Shown: piece by piece, positions 45,562 to 53,003 of the stretch
How the letters are laid out: the number at the start of each line of letters is the position of its first letter
Numbering within the stretch: the stretch's first letter is position 1
Assembly (NCBI GenBank): GCA_964605365.1
Contig: CAZSCF010000001.1
Coordinates: 1-64,000 of the forward strand
Direction: 5' to 3'
Source: CAZSCF01 sp964605365
Lineage (GTDB): Bacteria > Patescibacteriota > Minisyncoccia > Moranbacterales > UBA2206
Length of the DNA: 64,000 nt
The notes under the pieces: generated by a model
What the model saw: the letters and a program-made list of their open reading frames with translations, nothing else
What the model was told of the DNA's origin: nothing
The model's database searches: none
Made by a program: the position numbers and the translations under genes

Positions 45562-45624
45562 AACGGGTGTGGTATAGTGGTATTACCTGTCTACCGACAG
45601 GCCAGGTGCATGACACGCCTCGCA
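45562..45624 (+). other. Possible tRNA remnant with palindrome
   Basis: ACGGGTGTGGTATAGTGG followed by TATTACC looks like an acceptor and D-arm of a tRNA (D-stem GTA/TAC, loop with GTGGTA). What should be the anticodon arm is CCTGTCTACCGACAGG, a relative of the 20-bp palindrome, and no T-arm follows. Probably a broken tRNA copy. Confidence 0.35.
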
Positions 45625-45633
45625 CCAAAATAT

Positions 45634-45820
45634 CGGGATGTAGTATATCGGCAGTACACATGACCCGCCCCTTAACCAATTTTAACGGACTGTAGTATAC
45701 CGGTAGTACACATGATTCGGGTTCATGTAGACTGGGTTCAATTCCCAGCAGTCCGACCAGGAAAATTGGTGAGGGGTGAAGGTTTATGTAGACCGAGTTC
45801 GATTCTCGGCATCCCGACCA
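45634..45820 (+). tRNA. tRNA-Pro-like gene split in its anticodon loop by a second tRNA
   Basis: The 5' half (45634-45663: CGGGATG acceptor, D-arm, anticodon-stem CATGA) and the 3' half (45784-45820: TTATG, TAGA, T-arm CCGAGTTCGATTCTCGG, CATCCCG, A, CCA) fit each other as one tRNA with C1-G72, the proline feature. Between them, 45666-45778 forms a 16-bp stem (two bulged positions) capped by a whole tRNA-Pro. The remaining loop bases are CC and AAGGT, seven in total. If the insert were removed the anticodon would not be a normal proline one, so function is doubtful. Confidence 0.5.
45686..45759 (+). tRNA. tRNA-Pro (CGG), nested inside another tRNA
   Basis: Acceptor CGGACTG/CAGTCCG with C1-G72, anticodon stem CATGA/TCATG, loop TTCGGGT with anticodon CGG at 45718-45720, T-arm CTGGGTTCAATTCCCAG, and encoded CCA at 45757-45759. 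All arms are complete, so it is likely functional. Confidence 0.85.
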
Positions 45821-45845
45821 TATTAATTAACTTGATTTCAAAAAA

Positions 45846-46136
45846 ATGAACGAAAATTTTTTTGGCGAAAGAATGCAAACTTTAGGAGGAAAAATAATTT
45901 TGAAAAGGAAAGCTGGATCTGAAAAGTCGCCAATAGAAGAAAAAAAATCGGAAGAAACAAAAGCGGATGTTCCAAAATTCAATGTTTCAGTTGATAAAGA
46001 AGAAAAAATGATTATCCTGCCAACAAAAGGAAATAACGAAAATGATCAGAGGGAAGCCAGAGAAATATTAAAAAAATTGCAAAAAGAAAAGAGCGCATTC
46101 TTTATAGATAGAGCCAAAAAGGGGAAAGGTTTGTAA
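45846..46136 (+). CDS. Hypothetical protein, 96 aa
   Basis: Highly charged, Lys/Glu-rich, largely disordered (MNENFFGERMQTLGGKIILKRKAGSEK...). No TM or domain recognised and no clear ribosome-binding site. It lies 25 nt after the tRNA locus, and a terminator follows it. Confidence 0.45.
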   Translation: MNENFFGERMQTLGGKIILKRKAGSEKSPIEEKKSEETKADVPKFNVSVDKEEKMIILPTKGNNENDQREAREILKKLQKEKSAFFIDRAKKGKGL

Positions 46137-46147
46137 TAATTGGGATT

Positions 46148-46176
46148 AAAAAATCAAAATTTATTTTTGATTTTTT
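46148..46176. terminator. Bidirectional terminator
   Basis: AAAAAATCAAAA (46148-46159) pairs with TTTTGATTTTTT (46165-46176). It serves the 96-aa gene on plus and mnmA on minus. Confidence 0.65.
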
Positions 46177-47263
46177 ATTTTTGAATTATTCCTCCGCCTA
46201 TAACTGTTTTGCCGTCGTAGAAGACAATAGATTGACCGGGTGTGATGGCCAGTTGTGGCTTTTTGAATTTAAGGGAAGCAGTTTTTGCACTTTTTTTGAT
46301 GAAAGTTGCATCTACCAAAGGGGAGCCGTAACGAATTTTAACTTGGATGTTGTTTTTCTCTATATATTTCAGTGGTACAATCCAATTTATATTGGTAACC
46401 TTAACTCTATCTGAATACAAATATTTTTTTGGCGCAGCTGTGATGATATTTTTCTTGGCATCAATCTTCACTACATAATACGGCTCTTTTAGTCCTCCAA
46501 GATTAAGGTTTCTTTGTCCGATAGTGTAGGAAGCAATGCCTTTATGTGTGCCAATAATTTTGCCTTGCAAATCAACGACTTTGCCAGAAATTCCCACTGG
46601 CAAAACAGAAGAATAATCTTTGCAAGCGATAAAATTCTGACTTTCTTTTTTTTCGGCATAATTTGTGAGATCATTTTGGCGAGCCATCTTTTTTATTTTT
46701 TCCTTGGTCATTTTTCCCAGTGGAAACATGATTTTATTAAGTTGCTTTTGAGTTAGGCGGTAGAGAAAATATGACTGATCTTTGCTTTTGCCTTGGCCTC
46801 TTGTCAGGGAATAAAATTTATTTTTTTTATCAAATTGAATGTTGGCATAATGTCCGGTGGCAAAATAATCAAAATCAATCCCGCTTTTTATGGCTTTATC
46901 TATAAATAAACCAAATTTAATTTGAGCATTGCAAATTATACAGGGATTGGGCGTTTTTCCTTTTTGATATTCTTCTTGAAAATATTCGAGAACAATTTTT
47001 TTGAATTCTTGAGATAGATCAATTACGTAATGAGGGATGCCAATTTTCTTGGCTGCTTTTTGTGCATCCAGAATATTTTTCTGAGCGCCTGGACCAAAGC
47101 AGCCTTTGCCGATTGATTTAAATTGAAATTCATCATTCCAAATTTTCATTGTCAATCCGACAACATCAAAACCCTGCTTTTTGAGAAGTAGTGCGGTCAT
47201 GGTTGAATCGACACCTCCGCTCATGCCGACAGCAACTTTAATTTTTTTGGTATTTTTTTGCAT
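46175..47263 (-). CDS. mnmA: tRNA-specific 2-thiouridylase MnmA
   Basis: 362 aa. PP-loop GMSGGVDSTMTALLLKKQGFDVVGLTMKIW at the start, NPCIICNAQIKFG with the first catalytic Cys, and a C-terminal beta-barrel (PLVDATFIKK...LAITPGQSIVFYDGKTVIGGGII). The second Cys lies in ESQNFIACKDYS, two residues later than the usual SQxxCFI position. It puts sulphur on C2 of wobble uridine in Lys, Glu and Gln tRNAs. It is divergent from the nucleotidyltransferase gene, with element B between. Confidence 0.95.
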   Translation of the reverse strand: MQKNTKKIKVAVGMSGGVDSTMTALLLKKQGFDVVGLTMKIWNDEFQFKSIGKGCFGPGAQKNILDAQKAAKKIGIPHYVIDLSQEFKKIVLEYFQEEYQKGKTPNPCIICNAQIKFGLFIDKAIKSGIDFDYFATGHYANIQFDKKNKFYSLTRGQGKSKDQSYFLYRLTQKQLNKIMFPLGKMTKEKIKKMARQNDLTNYAEKKESQNFIACKDYSSVLPVGISGKVVDLQGKIIGTHKGIASYTIGQRNLNLGGLKEPYYVVKIDAKKNIITAAPKKYLYSDRVKVTNINWIVPLKYIEKNNIQVKIRYGSPLVDATFIKKSAKTASLKFKKPQLAITPGQSIVFYDGKTVIGGGIIQK

Positions 47264-47283
47264 AATTATAAACTGAAATTGTC

Positions 47284-47373
47284 CGACAAAATATAATTTT
47301 AGAGCCGGTATTGATATGAAAAAAACTCTGTTTTATATTTTTTGCAATAAGCCTCTAAAATTATATTTTGTCG
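47284..47373. repeat. Structured hairpin element, copy B
   Basis: A perfect 21-bp stem (47284-47304 with 47353-47373) encloses a 48-nt loop that begins CCGGTATTGATATGAA and ends TGCAATAAGC, as in copy A (23529-23610). Relative to A the stem has several base changes, each matched on the other arm. It lies in the mnmA/nucleotidyltransferase divergent gap. The rest of that gap (47374-47488) shows nothing recognisable. Confidence 0.85.
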
Positions 47374-47488
47374 AATCTTTTCCGCAAATTAATATCTAGT
47401 ATACCTTTTATTCATTATTATGCAAATATTGCGAAAACAAGCAAAATTTGTTAGGCTGTAAGTAAGCTAAGAAGTCTAAAAAAATCAT

Positions 47489-48241
47489 ATGCAAGCAGTT
47501 ATTTTGGCCGCAGGGAGGGGAAAAAGAATGAATAATCTGACGAAAAATAATGCCAAGCCGATGCTTAAAATTAAGGGACGTCCGGTCTTGGAATACAAAA
47601 TTGATGCTTTGCCGAGCGAAATTAAAGAATTAATTTTTGTGGTCGGATATTATCGGGAACAGATAATGAATCATTTTAAAAATAATTATAAGGGTCGAAA
47701 AATTACTTATGTTATCCAAGAAAAGTTAAATGGAACTGGTGGAGCTTTGTATTTGGTTAAAAGCATATTAAAAGACAAATTTTTGGTTCTTATGGGAGAT
47801 GATTTGTATCACAAGCAAGACATTAAAAAAATGCTCAAACATAAATTGTCCGTTCTGGCTTGTCCTGTAGATGATCCAAGTAGATTTGGGATTGTAAAAA
47901 CTGACAGACGTGGAAACGTGCTTGAAATTATTGAAAAGCCAAAGCGTCCCCAAAGTAATCTGGCTAATACAGGAGCCTATGTTTTGAATAAAGATTTTTT
48001 TAAATATGATTTAGTAAATATTGGTGGCGGAGAATTTGGTCTGCCGCAAACGTTGGCCAAAATGGCCAAGGATTGTCCGATAAAATGTGAAAAAGCAAAA
48101 ATATGGTGTCCAATTGGAAAGCCAGAAGATCTTGAAAAAGCGGAAAATATATTGCATAGATTTGGCATTAGAATTGAAAAAGAAAAAACCTTGAAAAAAT
48201 TGAAAAAGCCAAAAACAAAAAAGAAAAAAATCAATATTTGA
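47489..48241 (+). CDS. Sugar-phosphate nucleotidyltransferase
   Basis: 250 aa. MQAVILAAGRGKRMNNLTKNNAKPMLKIKGRPVLEY is the nucleotide-binding signature of NDP-sugar pyrophosphorylases; LVLMGDDLYHK has the metal Asp; EIIEKP is the sugar-phosphate motif. It makes an NDP-sugar, probably for envelope glycans. The C-terminus is a Lys-rich tail. The yvcK start overlaps its stop (TTGA). Confidence 0.88.
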   Translation: MQAVILAAGRGKRMNNLTKNNAKPMLKIKGRPVLEYKIDALPSEIKELIFVVGYYREQIMNHFKNNYKGRKITYVIQEKLNGTGGALYLVKSILKDKFLVLMGDDLYHKQDIKKMLKHKLSVLACPVDDPSRFGIVKTDRRGNVLEIIEKPKRPQSNLANTGAYVLNKDFFKYDLVNIGGGEFGLPQTLAKMAKDCPIKCEKAKIWCPIGKPEDLEKAENILHRFGIRIEKEKTLKKLKKPKTKKKKINI

Positions 48242-49299
48242 ATTTAATTAAATTTTTTAATACAGATAACTTGAGAGTTAAAAATGTTGTTACAATTGGA
48301 GGAGGAACGGGCAGCTTTACCTTGCTTTCCGGAATCAAAAAATATCCGATAAATATTTGTGCGATTGTTTCCATGGCTGATGATGGCGGATCGACCGGAG
48401 TACTTCGTGATGAACTTGGAGTTTTACCGCCTGGAGACGTCAGGCAATGTTTAGTGGCGCTTTCTGAGTCCCCAAAAGAACTTAGGGATCTTATGAATTA
48501 TCGTTTTGAGGAAGGAGGTCTAAAAGGGCACAATTTTGGTAACCTCTTTCTTTCGGCATTGGAAAAAATAAGTGGAAATTTTTTAAAAGGAATAGAAAGG
48601 GCATCAGTTTTGTTAAGTGTAAAAGGCGAAGTGGTGCCGGTAACTGACAGGGATACCAATCTTTTTATTGAACTTAAAAATGGAAAAGTACTTAACGGAG
48701 AAAATGAGATAAATCATAGTTTTGAAATTGAGAAAAGAGGAATAAAAAGAATATATTTATCGCCCTCTGCCAAAGCCAATAAAAAGGCTATCCAAAAAAT
48801 TTTAGAAGCTGATTTGATTATAATTGGTCCAGGTAATTTTTATTGTAGTTTGGTGCCAAACTTTTTGGTTAAGGGTATATCGAGAGCTATCATAAAATCA
48901 AAAGCCAAAGTAGTTTTAAATTGTAATTTGGTTAACAAAAAAGGTCAGACGGAAAATTTTAGCTTGGAGAATTACGTCAATTCTATAAATGGATATATTG
49001 GAAAAGAACGAATTGATTTTGTAACTTTCAATACCAATAAGCCAAATGAAAAATTGATTAAGAAATATGCAAATCAGCGCGAGCTTTTGGTTGAAATGAA
49101 AAACAATAAAAAATTAAAAAGAAAATATAAAATTATTCGTTCTGATATCTTGAGTACTAAAAAGCCAATATATAGTCAGGCTGATATTTTAGCCAAAGAG
49201 AGATCTTTTATTCGGCATGATAGCGATAAATTAGCTAAAATTTTAATGATGATTTTGGAATTGGGAGAATATGAAAATATTATTAAAAAAATAATATGA
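48238..49299 (+). CDS. yvcK: YvcK/CofD-family protein
   Basis: 353 aa starting with TTG, overlapping the previous stop by 4 nt; LRVKNVVTIGGG just downstream is an alternative start. VVTIGGGTGSFTLLSGIKKYP, SMADDGGSTGVLRDELGVLPPGDVRQCLVAL and GHNFGNLFLSALEKISG are the family motifs. In Bacillus it binds UDP-sugars and sets carbon flow to the cell wall. It fits the sugar-nucleotide gene before it. Confidence 0.92.
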   Translation: MNLIKFFNTDNLRVKNVVTIGGGTGSFTLLSGIKKYPINICAIVSMADDGGSTGVLRDELGVLPPGDVRQCLVALSESPKELRDLMNYRFEEGGLKGHNFGNLFLSALEKISGNFLKGIERASVLLSVKGEVVPVTDRDTNLFIELKNGKVLNGENEINHSFEIEKRGIKRIYLSPSAKANKKAIQKILEADLIIIGPGNFYCSLVPNFLVKGISRAIIKSKAKVVLNCNLVNKKGQTENFSLENYVNSINGYIGKERIDFVTFNTNKPNEKLIKKYANQRELLVEMKNNKKLKRKYKIIRSDILSTKKPIYSQADILAKERSFIRHDSDKLAKILMMILELGEYENIIKKII

Positions 49300-49949
49300 A
49301 AATCTTTGTTGATTTTGACGGAGTGATATTCGATTCAATCAAATTTCGAAAATCTCTCAAAAAAGTGTTTGTCAAAAGCGGGGTAAGTATTTTTAATTAT
49401 GATAGTACCTTCAATATATTCTCTTCAACTACAACAAAAAAAAATACGGCATACAGCCCAAAGAAGCATATAAATAAACTGGAGAAAATAGAAAAAATAA
49501 ATCGTAAAAAAATAGAAAGAAATCTGAAGAATTTTTATGGTGATTTAAAAAAATTTGTTTTTCCGGATGCAATTCATTTTTTGGGAAAATTTAATCCTGA
49601 CGAGCTTTTTATCCTCAGTTTTGGTAATCGTAATTTTCAAAGAGGAAAAATTAAAAATTCTGGAGTGGATAAATTTTTTGGAAAGATTATAATAAGCGTT
49701 GAAAATAAAATGGATATAATTTTTAAAACAGCCAAAGAAAAGAATTTTAAAAAAAATGAGAAAATATTTTTCATTGATGATTGTCCTGATAATTTGAAAA
49801 AAAATAAAAGAAACAGGATGCACATAAAAACTTTATATATGAAAAGACGGACTGGGTCATATTGTAATCTGTCTTGTCCGATTGCCGATTTTGAAATCAA
49901 TAATTTGAAACAAGCCTTAAAAATAATAAAAACAAACAATGGAAAATAA
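49296..49949 (+). CDS. HAD-superfamily hydrolase-like protein
   Basis: 217 aa. FVDFDGVIFDS gives the catalytic DxDG motif, LSFGN may be motif II, and FIDDCPDNLKKN the terminal acidic motif. The cap region is very Lys/Asn-rich. Phosphatase or phosphomutase of unknown substrate. The ATGA overlap with yvcK shows coupling, and it overlaps the NRAMP gene by 11 nt. Confidence 0.75.
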   Translation: MKIFVDFDGVIFDSIKFRKSLKKVFVKSGVSIFNYDSTFNIFSSTTTKKNTAYSPKKHINKLEKIEKINRKKIERNLKNFYGDLKKFVFPDAIHFLGKFNPDELFILSFGNRNFQRGKIKNSGVDKFFGKIIISVENKMDIIFKTAKEKNFKKNEKIFFIDDCPDNLKKNKRNRMHIKTLYMKRRTGSYCNLSCPIADFEINNLKQALKIIKTNNGK

Positions 49950-51399
49950 TAACAGTATTCCTGAAATCAAGAATGAAAAAAAGGCATTTTTTACTATCTC
50001 CGAATTTCGCTGTGAAGTCGGAATACCGCTTATTGTAGCCAAAAAATTACTCATCTGGGGCGAAGTTAAGGCCGAAAAAGCACTGGATGGTACAGTTCGA
50101 ATTGCCGAGTCGGAAGTGTTGAAAATTAAGGAAGTCTTGAAAAATCCTCGCAAAAAAATCTCTTTATTTTTTAAGTCTCTTGGTCCAGGCCTTATTACTG
50201 GAGCTTCAGATGACGACCCTTCCGGTATTGGGACCTATTCGGCTGTGGGGGCTAAATTTGGTTTATCCATCCTGTGGACAGCTGTTTGGCTTTTACCAAT
50301 TATGTTTGCCGTGCAAGAAATTTGTGCTCGCATTGGGATTGTTACTAATAAAGGTTTAACAAAGGTGCTACTTAAGCGCTATACGAAGAAAATAGTTTTT
50401 GTGATTGTTATGTTGCTTATTGTTGCCAATGTTATTAATATCGGAGCGGATTTAGGCGCCATGGCAGCCTCACTTAAAATGATTTCGGGTATTGATTTTT
50501 ATTTGGGGCTGGTATTTTTTTCTTTGTTGATAATTTTCACAGAAACATTTTTTGGATATCACATTTACGTTAGAATTCTCAAATGGCTCACAATTTCAGT
50601 TTTAGCCTACATTATAACGGGCTTTATTGTTAATCCTAGTTGGCTGGATATTTTTAAAGAAGCTTTCGTGCCGCAAATAAAATTTAGTCAGGAATATATC
50701 TTTGCTATTATTGCGGTTTTTGGTACCAGTATTACTCCTTATCTTTTTTTCTGGCAAGCTTCGGAGGAAGTTGAAGAAGGAAAAATGATTTTAAATTCAA
50801 AGCTGAAGAGATGTTCTATTCACAAGCGGATTGAAAAAATGAAAACCGATGTAGGTTTCGGTATGATTTTAGCCAACGTCGTTTTTTTCTTTATTGTTCT
50901 GACTACGGCTGAAGTACTTTTTAATAATGGCATTACCAATATTGAATCAGCCGAACAAGCAGCTTTGGCACTGAGGCCCTTGGGCGGGCAATTCGCTTTT
51001 TTGTTTTTTGCAATGGGAATTATCGGTACTGGGCTTTTGGCTGTTCCAGTTTTAGCTGGATCGGGAGCTTATGCTTTTTGTGAACTTTTAAATATGAAAG
51101 AAGGGTTGGAACTTAAGTTTTCCAAAGCTAAATGTTTTTATTTGATAATCGCCGGCTCTATAATCGCGGGAATGCTTTTAAATTTTCTTGGTGTCAATCC
51201 GATGTTGGCTCTTTATTATGCGGCTTTCATAAACGGAATCATTGCTTTGCCGCTTTTGATAGCAATTATGGTAATCGGAAATGATGCGAAAATAATGGGC
51301 AAGGAAACTCATCCTTTGTGGGTGAAATTTTTTGGTTGGCTTTCGATAGTTTTTGTTGCAATAATGGTGATTATTAGCGGGTTTTTATATTTCATATAA
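49939..51399 (+). CDS. NRAMP-family metal transporter with N-terminal HTH-like domain
   Basis: 486 aa. Residues ~72 on are a NRAMP core: LGPGLITGASDDDPSGIGTYSAVGAKFG (helix 1 metal site; the usual DPGN is DDPS), about 11 TM helices, and GTGLLAVPVLAGSGAYAFCE (helix 6 region). The first ~70 residues (FFTISEFRCEVGIPLIVAKKLLIWGEVKAE...VRIAESEVLKIKEVL) look like a small helix-turn-helix of the MerR/excisionase kind, which is not usual. It carries Mn, Fe or Mg; the DDPS variant occurs in Mg-type relatives. Confidence 0.85.
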   Translation: MENNNSIPEIKNEKKAFFTISEFRCEVGIPLIVAKKLLIWGEVKAEKALDGTVRIAESEVLKIKEVLKNPRKKISLFFKSLGPGLITGASDDDPSGIGTYSAVGAKFGLSILWTAVWLLPIMFAVQEICARIGIVTNKGLTKVLLKRYTKKIVFVIVMLLIVANVINIGADLGAMAASLKMISGIDFYLGLVFFSLLIIFTETFFGYHIYVRILKWLTISVLAYIITGFIVNPSWLDIFKEAFVPQIKFSQEYIFAIIAVFGTSITPYLFFWQASEEVEEGKMILNSKLKRCSIHKRIEKMKTDVGFGMILANVVFFFIVLTTAEVLFNNGITNIESAEQAALALRPLGGQFAFLFFAMGIIGTGLLAVPVLAGSGAYAFCELLNMKEGLELKFSKAKCFYLIIAGSIIAGMLLNFLGVNPMLALYYAAFINGIIALPLLIAIMVIGNDAKIMGKETHPLWVKFFGWLSIVFVAIMVIISGFLYFI

Positions 51400-52530
51400 A
51401 TGGATTTTATTAAATTAGAAAAGATTCTAGAAGAAAATAATCAACCCAAGTTTCGACTGAAACAAATTTTAAAAGCCATCTATCAGGACGGCGCTTCCGC
51501 TTGGTCGGAAATATCCACTTTGCCAAAAAATTTGCGGGAAATTCTAGAAAAGGAAGTAGAAATTTTGCCATTTGAGATTGAAAAAATTTTAGAATCCAAA
51601 GATGGACAGTCAAAAAAAACTTTGTTGAAATTGACAGAATGTCATCCTGAATTTACCTGCCTGCCGGTAGGCAAGGTTTCAGGATCTAATAAAAAGATTC
51701 CGGACCAAGTCCGGAATGACAAAGAAAATTTCATTGAAACCGTGTTGCTTTTTTCCGGTAAAAATAAATGGACAGTTTGCATTTCTTGCCAAGTCGGTTG
51801 TCCGATGGGCTGCACCTTTTGCGCTACCGGGCAAGAAGGATTCGAAAGAAACTTAACGGCTGAGGAAATAACTGATCAAATTTTATTTTGGCGCCAGTAT
51901 CTGAAAAAAACAAATTCCAAGGCTCAAATCTCAAATCTGGTTTTCATGGGAATGGGGGAACCATTTTTAAACTGGGAAAATGTCAAAAAAAGTCTGAAAG
52001 ATTTGATTAATCCGGATCTTTTCGGTTTCGGTTCCAGGTCGATTTCTGTTTCGACTTCTGGTATTCCAGATGGCATGGAAAAATTTCAGGCTGCTTTTCC
52101 CCAAATGAATTTGGCCGTTTCGTTGCATTTTCCTGATGATAAAAGGCGATCGAAATATATGCCGGTTAACAAAAAACATGATATGGCGGAAATAAAAAAA
52201 ACTCTTAAAAAATATTTTTCCAAAAATAAGCGCAAAATTTTTATTGAATATATTATGTTTGAAAACTTAAACGATAGTTTGCAGGATGCCAAGAAGCTCA
52301 GTGAGTACTTAAAATCTGTTGGTCACGTTTATCTTTTGCATGTTAATTTAATATCGTATAATGCGGCTCCCGAATTTAGCTCGGTTGAAATTAAGGATTT
52401 CAAGGCGTCTTCCGAAAATAAAACAATCGCTTTTAGGAATTGTTTGAAACAGAATGACATTAATGTAACCATAAGAAAAAGCCTTGGACAGGATATCCAA
52501 GGCGCTTGTGGGCAGCTAGCCGCGCACTAA
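51400..52530 (+). CDS. rlmN: 23S rRNA/tRNA adenine-2 methyltransferase RlmN
   Basis: 376 aa; the ATG directly follows the NRAMP stop. Radical-SAM cluster motif CPMGCTFCATGQEGFERNL, FMGMGEPFLNW, SVSTSGIPDGMEKF, NLAVSLHFP, EYIMFENLNDS and the C-terminal methyl-carrying Cys in GACGQLA. Methylates A2503 in 23S rRNA and A37 in some tRNAs. Residues ~81-108 (CHPEFTCLPVGKVSGSNKKI...VRND) are an in-frame palindromic repeat. Confidence 0.96.
   Translation: MDFIKLEKILEENNQPKFRLKQILKAIYQDGASAWSEISTLPKNLREILEKEVEILPFEIEKILESKDGQSKKTLLKLTECHPEFTCLPVGKVSGSNKKIPDQVRNDKENFIETVLLFSGKNKWTVCISCQVGCPMGCTFCATGQEGFERNLTAEEITDQILFWRQYLKKTNSKAQISNLVFMGMGEPFLNWENVKKSLKDLINPDLFGFGSRSISVSTSGIPDGMEKFQAAFPQMNLAVSLHFPDDKRRSKYMPVNKKHDMAEIKKTLKKYFSKNKRKIFIEYIMFENLNDSLQDAKKLSEYLKSVGHVYLLHVNLISYNAAPEFSSVEIKDFKASSENKTIAFRNCLKQNDINVTIRKSLGQDIQGACGQLAAH
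51640..51721 (+). repeat. In-frame TGTCATCC palindrome in rlmN with nested CCTGCC palindrome
   Basis: TGTCATCCTGAATTTA...TTTCAGGATCTAA plus TTCCGGACCAAGTCCGGAATGAC. Into the first loop is placed CCTGCCTGCCGGTAGGCA, a copy of the 20-bp palindrome, so two families are nested. Confidence 0.9.
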
Positions 52531-52532
52531 CT

Positions 52533-53003
52533 TTATTTTCCCATAATCTGTAAGGCGATTTCACGGGGACGAGATCTGTCTAATTCAACTGCAAAAACTC
52601 TCTGCCATTTTCCAAGTTGCAATTTACTTTCAAAAATATTCATTATGGCTGAAGTTGGTAAATGGATTGCCTTGCTGTGCGAATGTCCGTTTTTGCATTC
52701 ACCATCACACATGTTAACTGTTCTTATTTCAAAATTATCGTGCATATATTTGTATGTTCGTGGTGCCAATTTTTCTAAAAGTTTTTTCATGTCCATAATG
52801 AGCAATGGCTCGGCTTCATTGACAATAACGGCCATGGTTGTATGCAGGCTTTGAATGTTGACGATGCCGTTTTTGATACCAGCCTTTTTTATTTTTTGTT
52901 GGATTTTATCCGTGATATCAATAAAATCCAAAGTGGTTGCAGTTCTAAGTTTTATTTTTTCGTTTTTTATTTTCATTTTTTTATAATATTTAACTAAAAA
53001 CAT
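52533..53003 (-). CDS. yjbQ: YjbQ/UPF0047 family protein
   Basis: 156 aa from 53003; ATG 52976 (147 aa, starting MKIKNEK) is equally possible and avoids a 10-nt overlap with elp3. DITDKIQQKIKKAGIKNGIVNIQSLHTTMAVIVNEAEP and NGHSHSKAIHLPTSAIMNI with conserved His, and LGKWQRVFAVELDRSRPREIALQIMG, define the family. Thiamine-phosphate synthase activity has been reported for some members; the physiological role is unclear. It converges with rlmN at a 2-nt gap. Confidence 0.9.
   Translation of the reverse strand: MFLVKYYKKMKIKNEKIKLRTATTLDFIDITDKIQQKIKKAGIKNGIVNIQSLHTTMAVIVNEAEPLLIMDMKKLLEKLAPRTYKYMHDNFEIRTVNMCDGECKNGHSHSKAIHLPTSAIMNIFESKLQLGKWQRVFAVELDRSRPREIALQIMGK

Noticed and set aside
45161..45679. 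Minus-strand 172-aa ORF over leuS end and the tRNA locus
   Set aside because: Shadow of leuS running into tRNA sequence.
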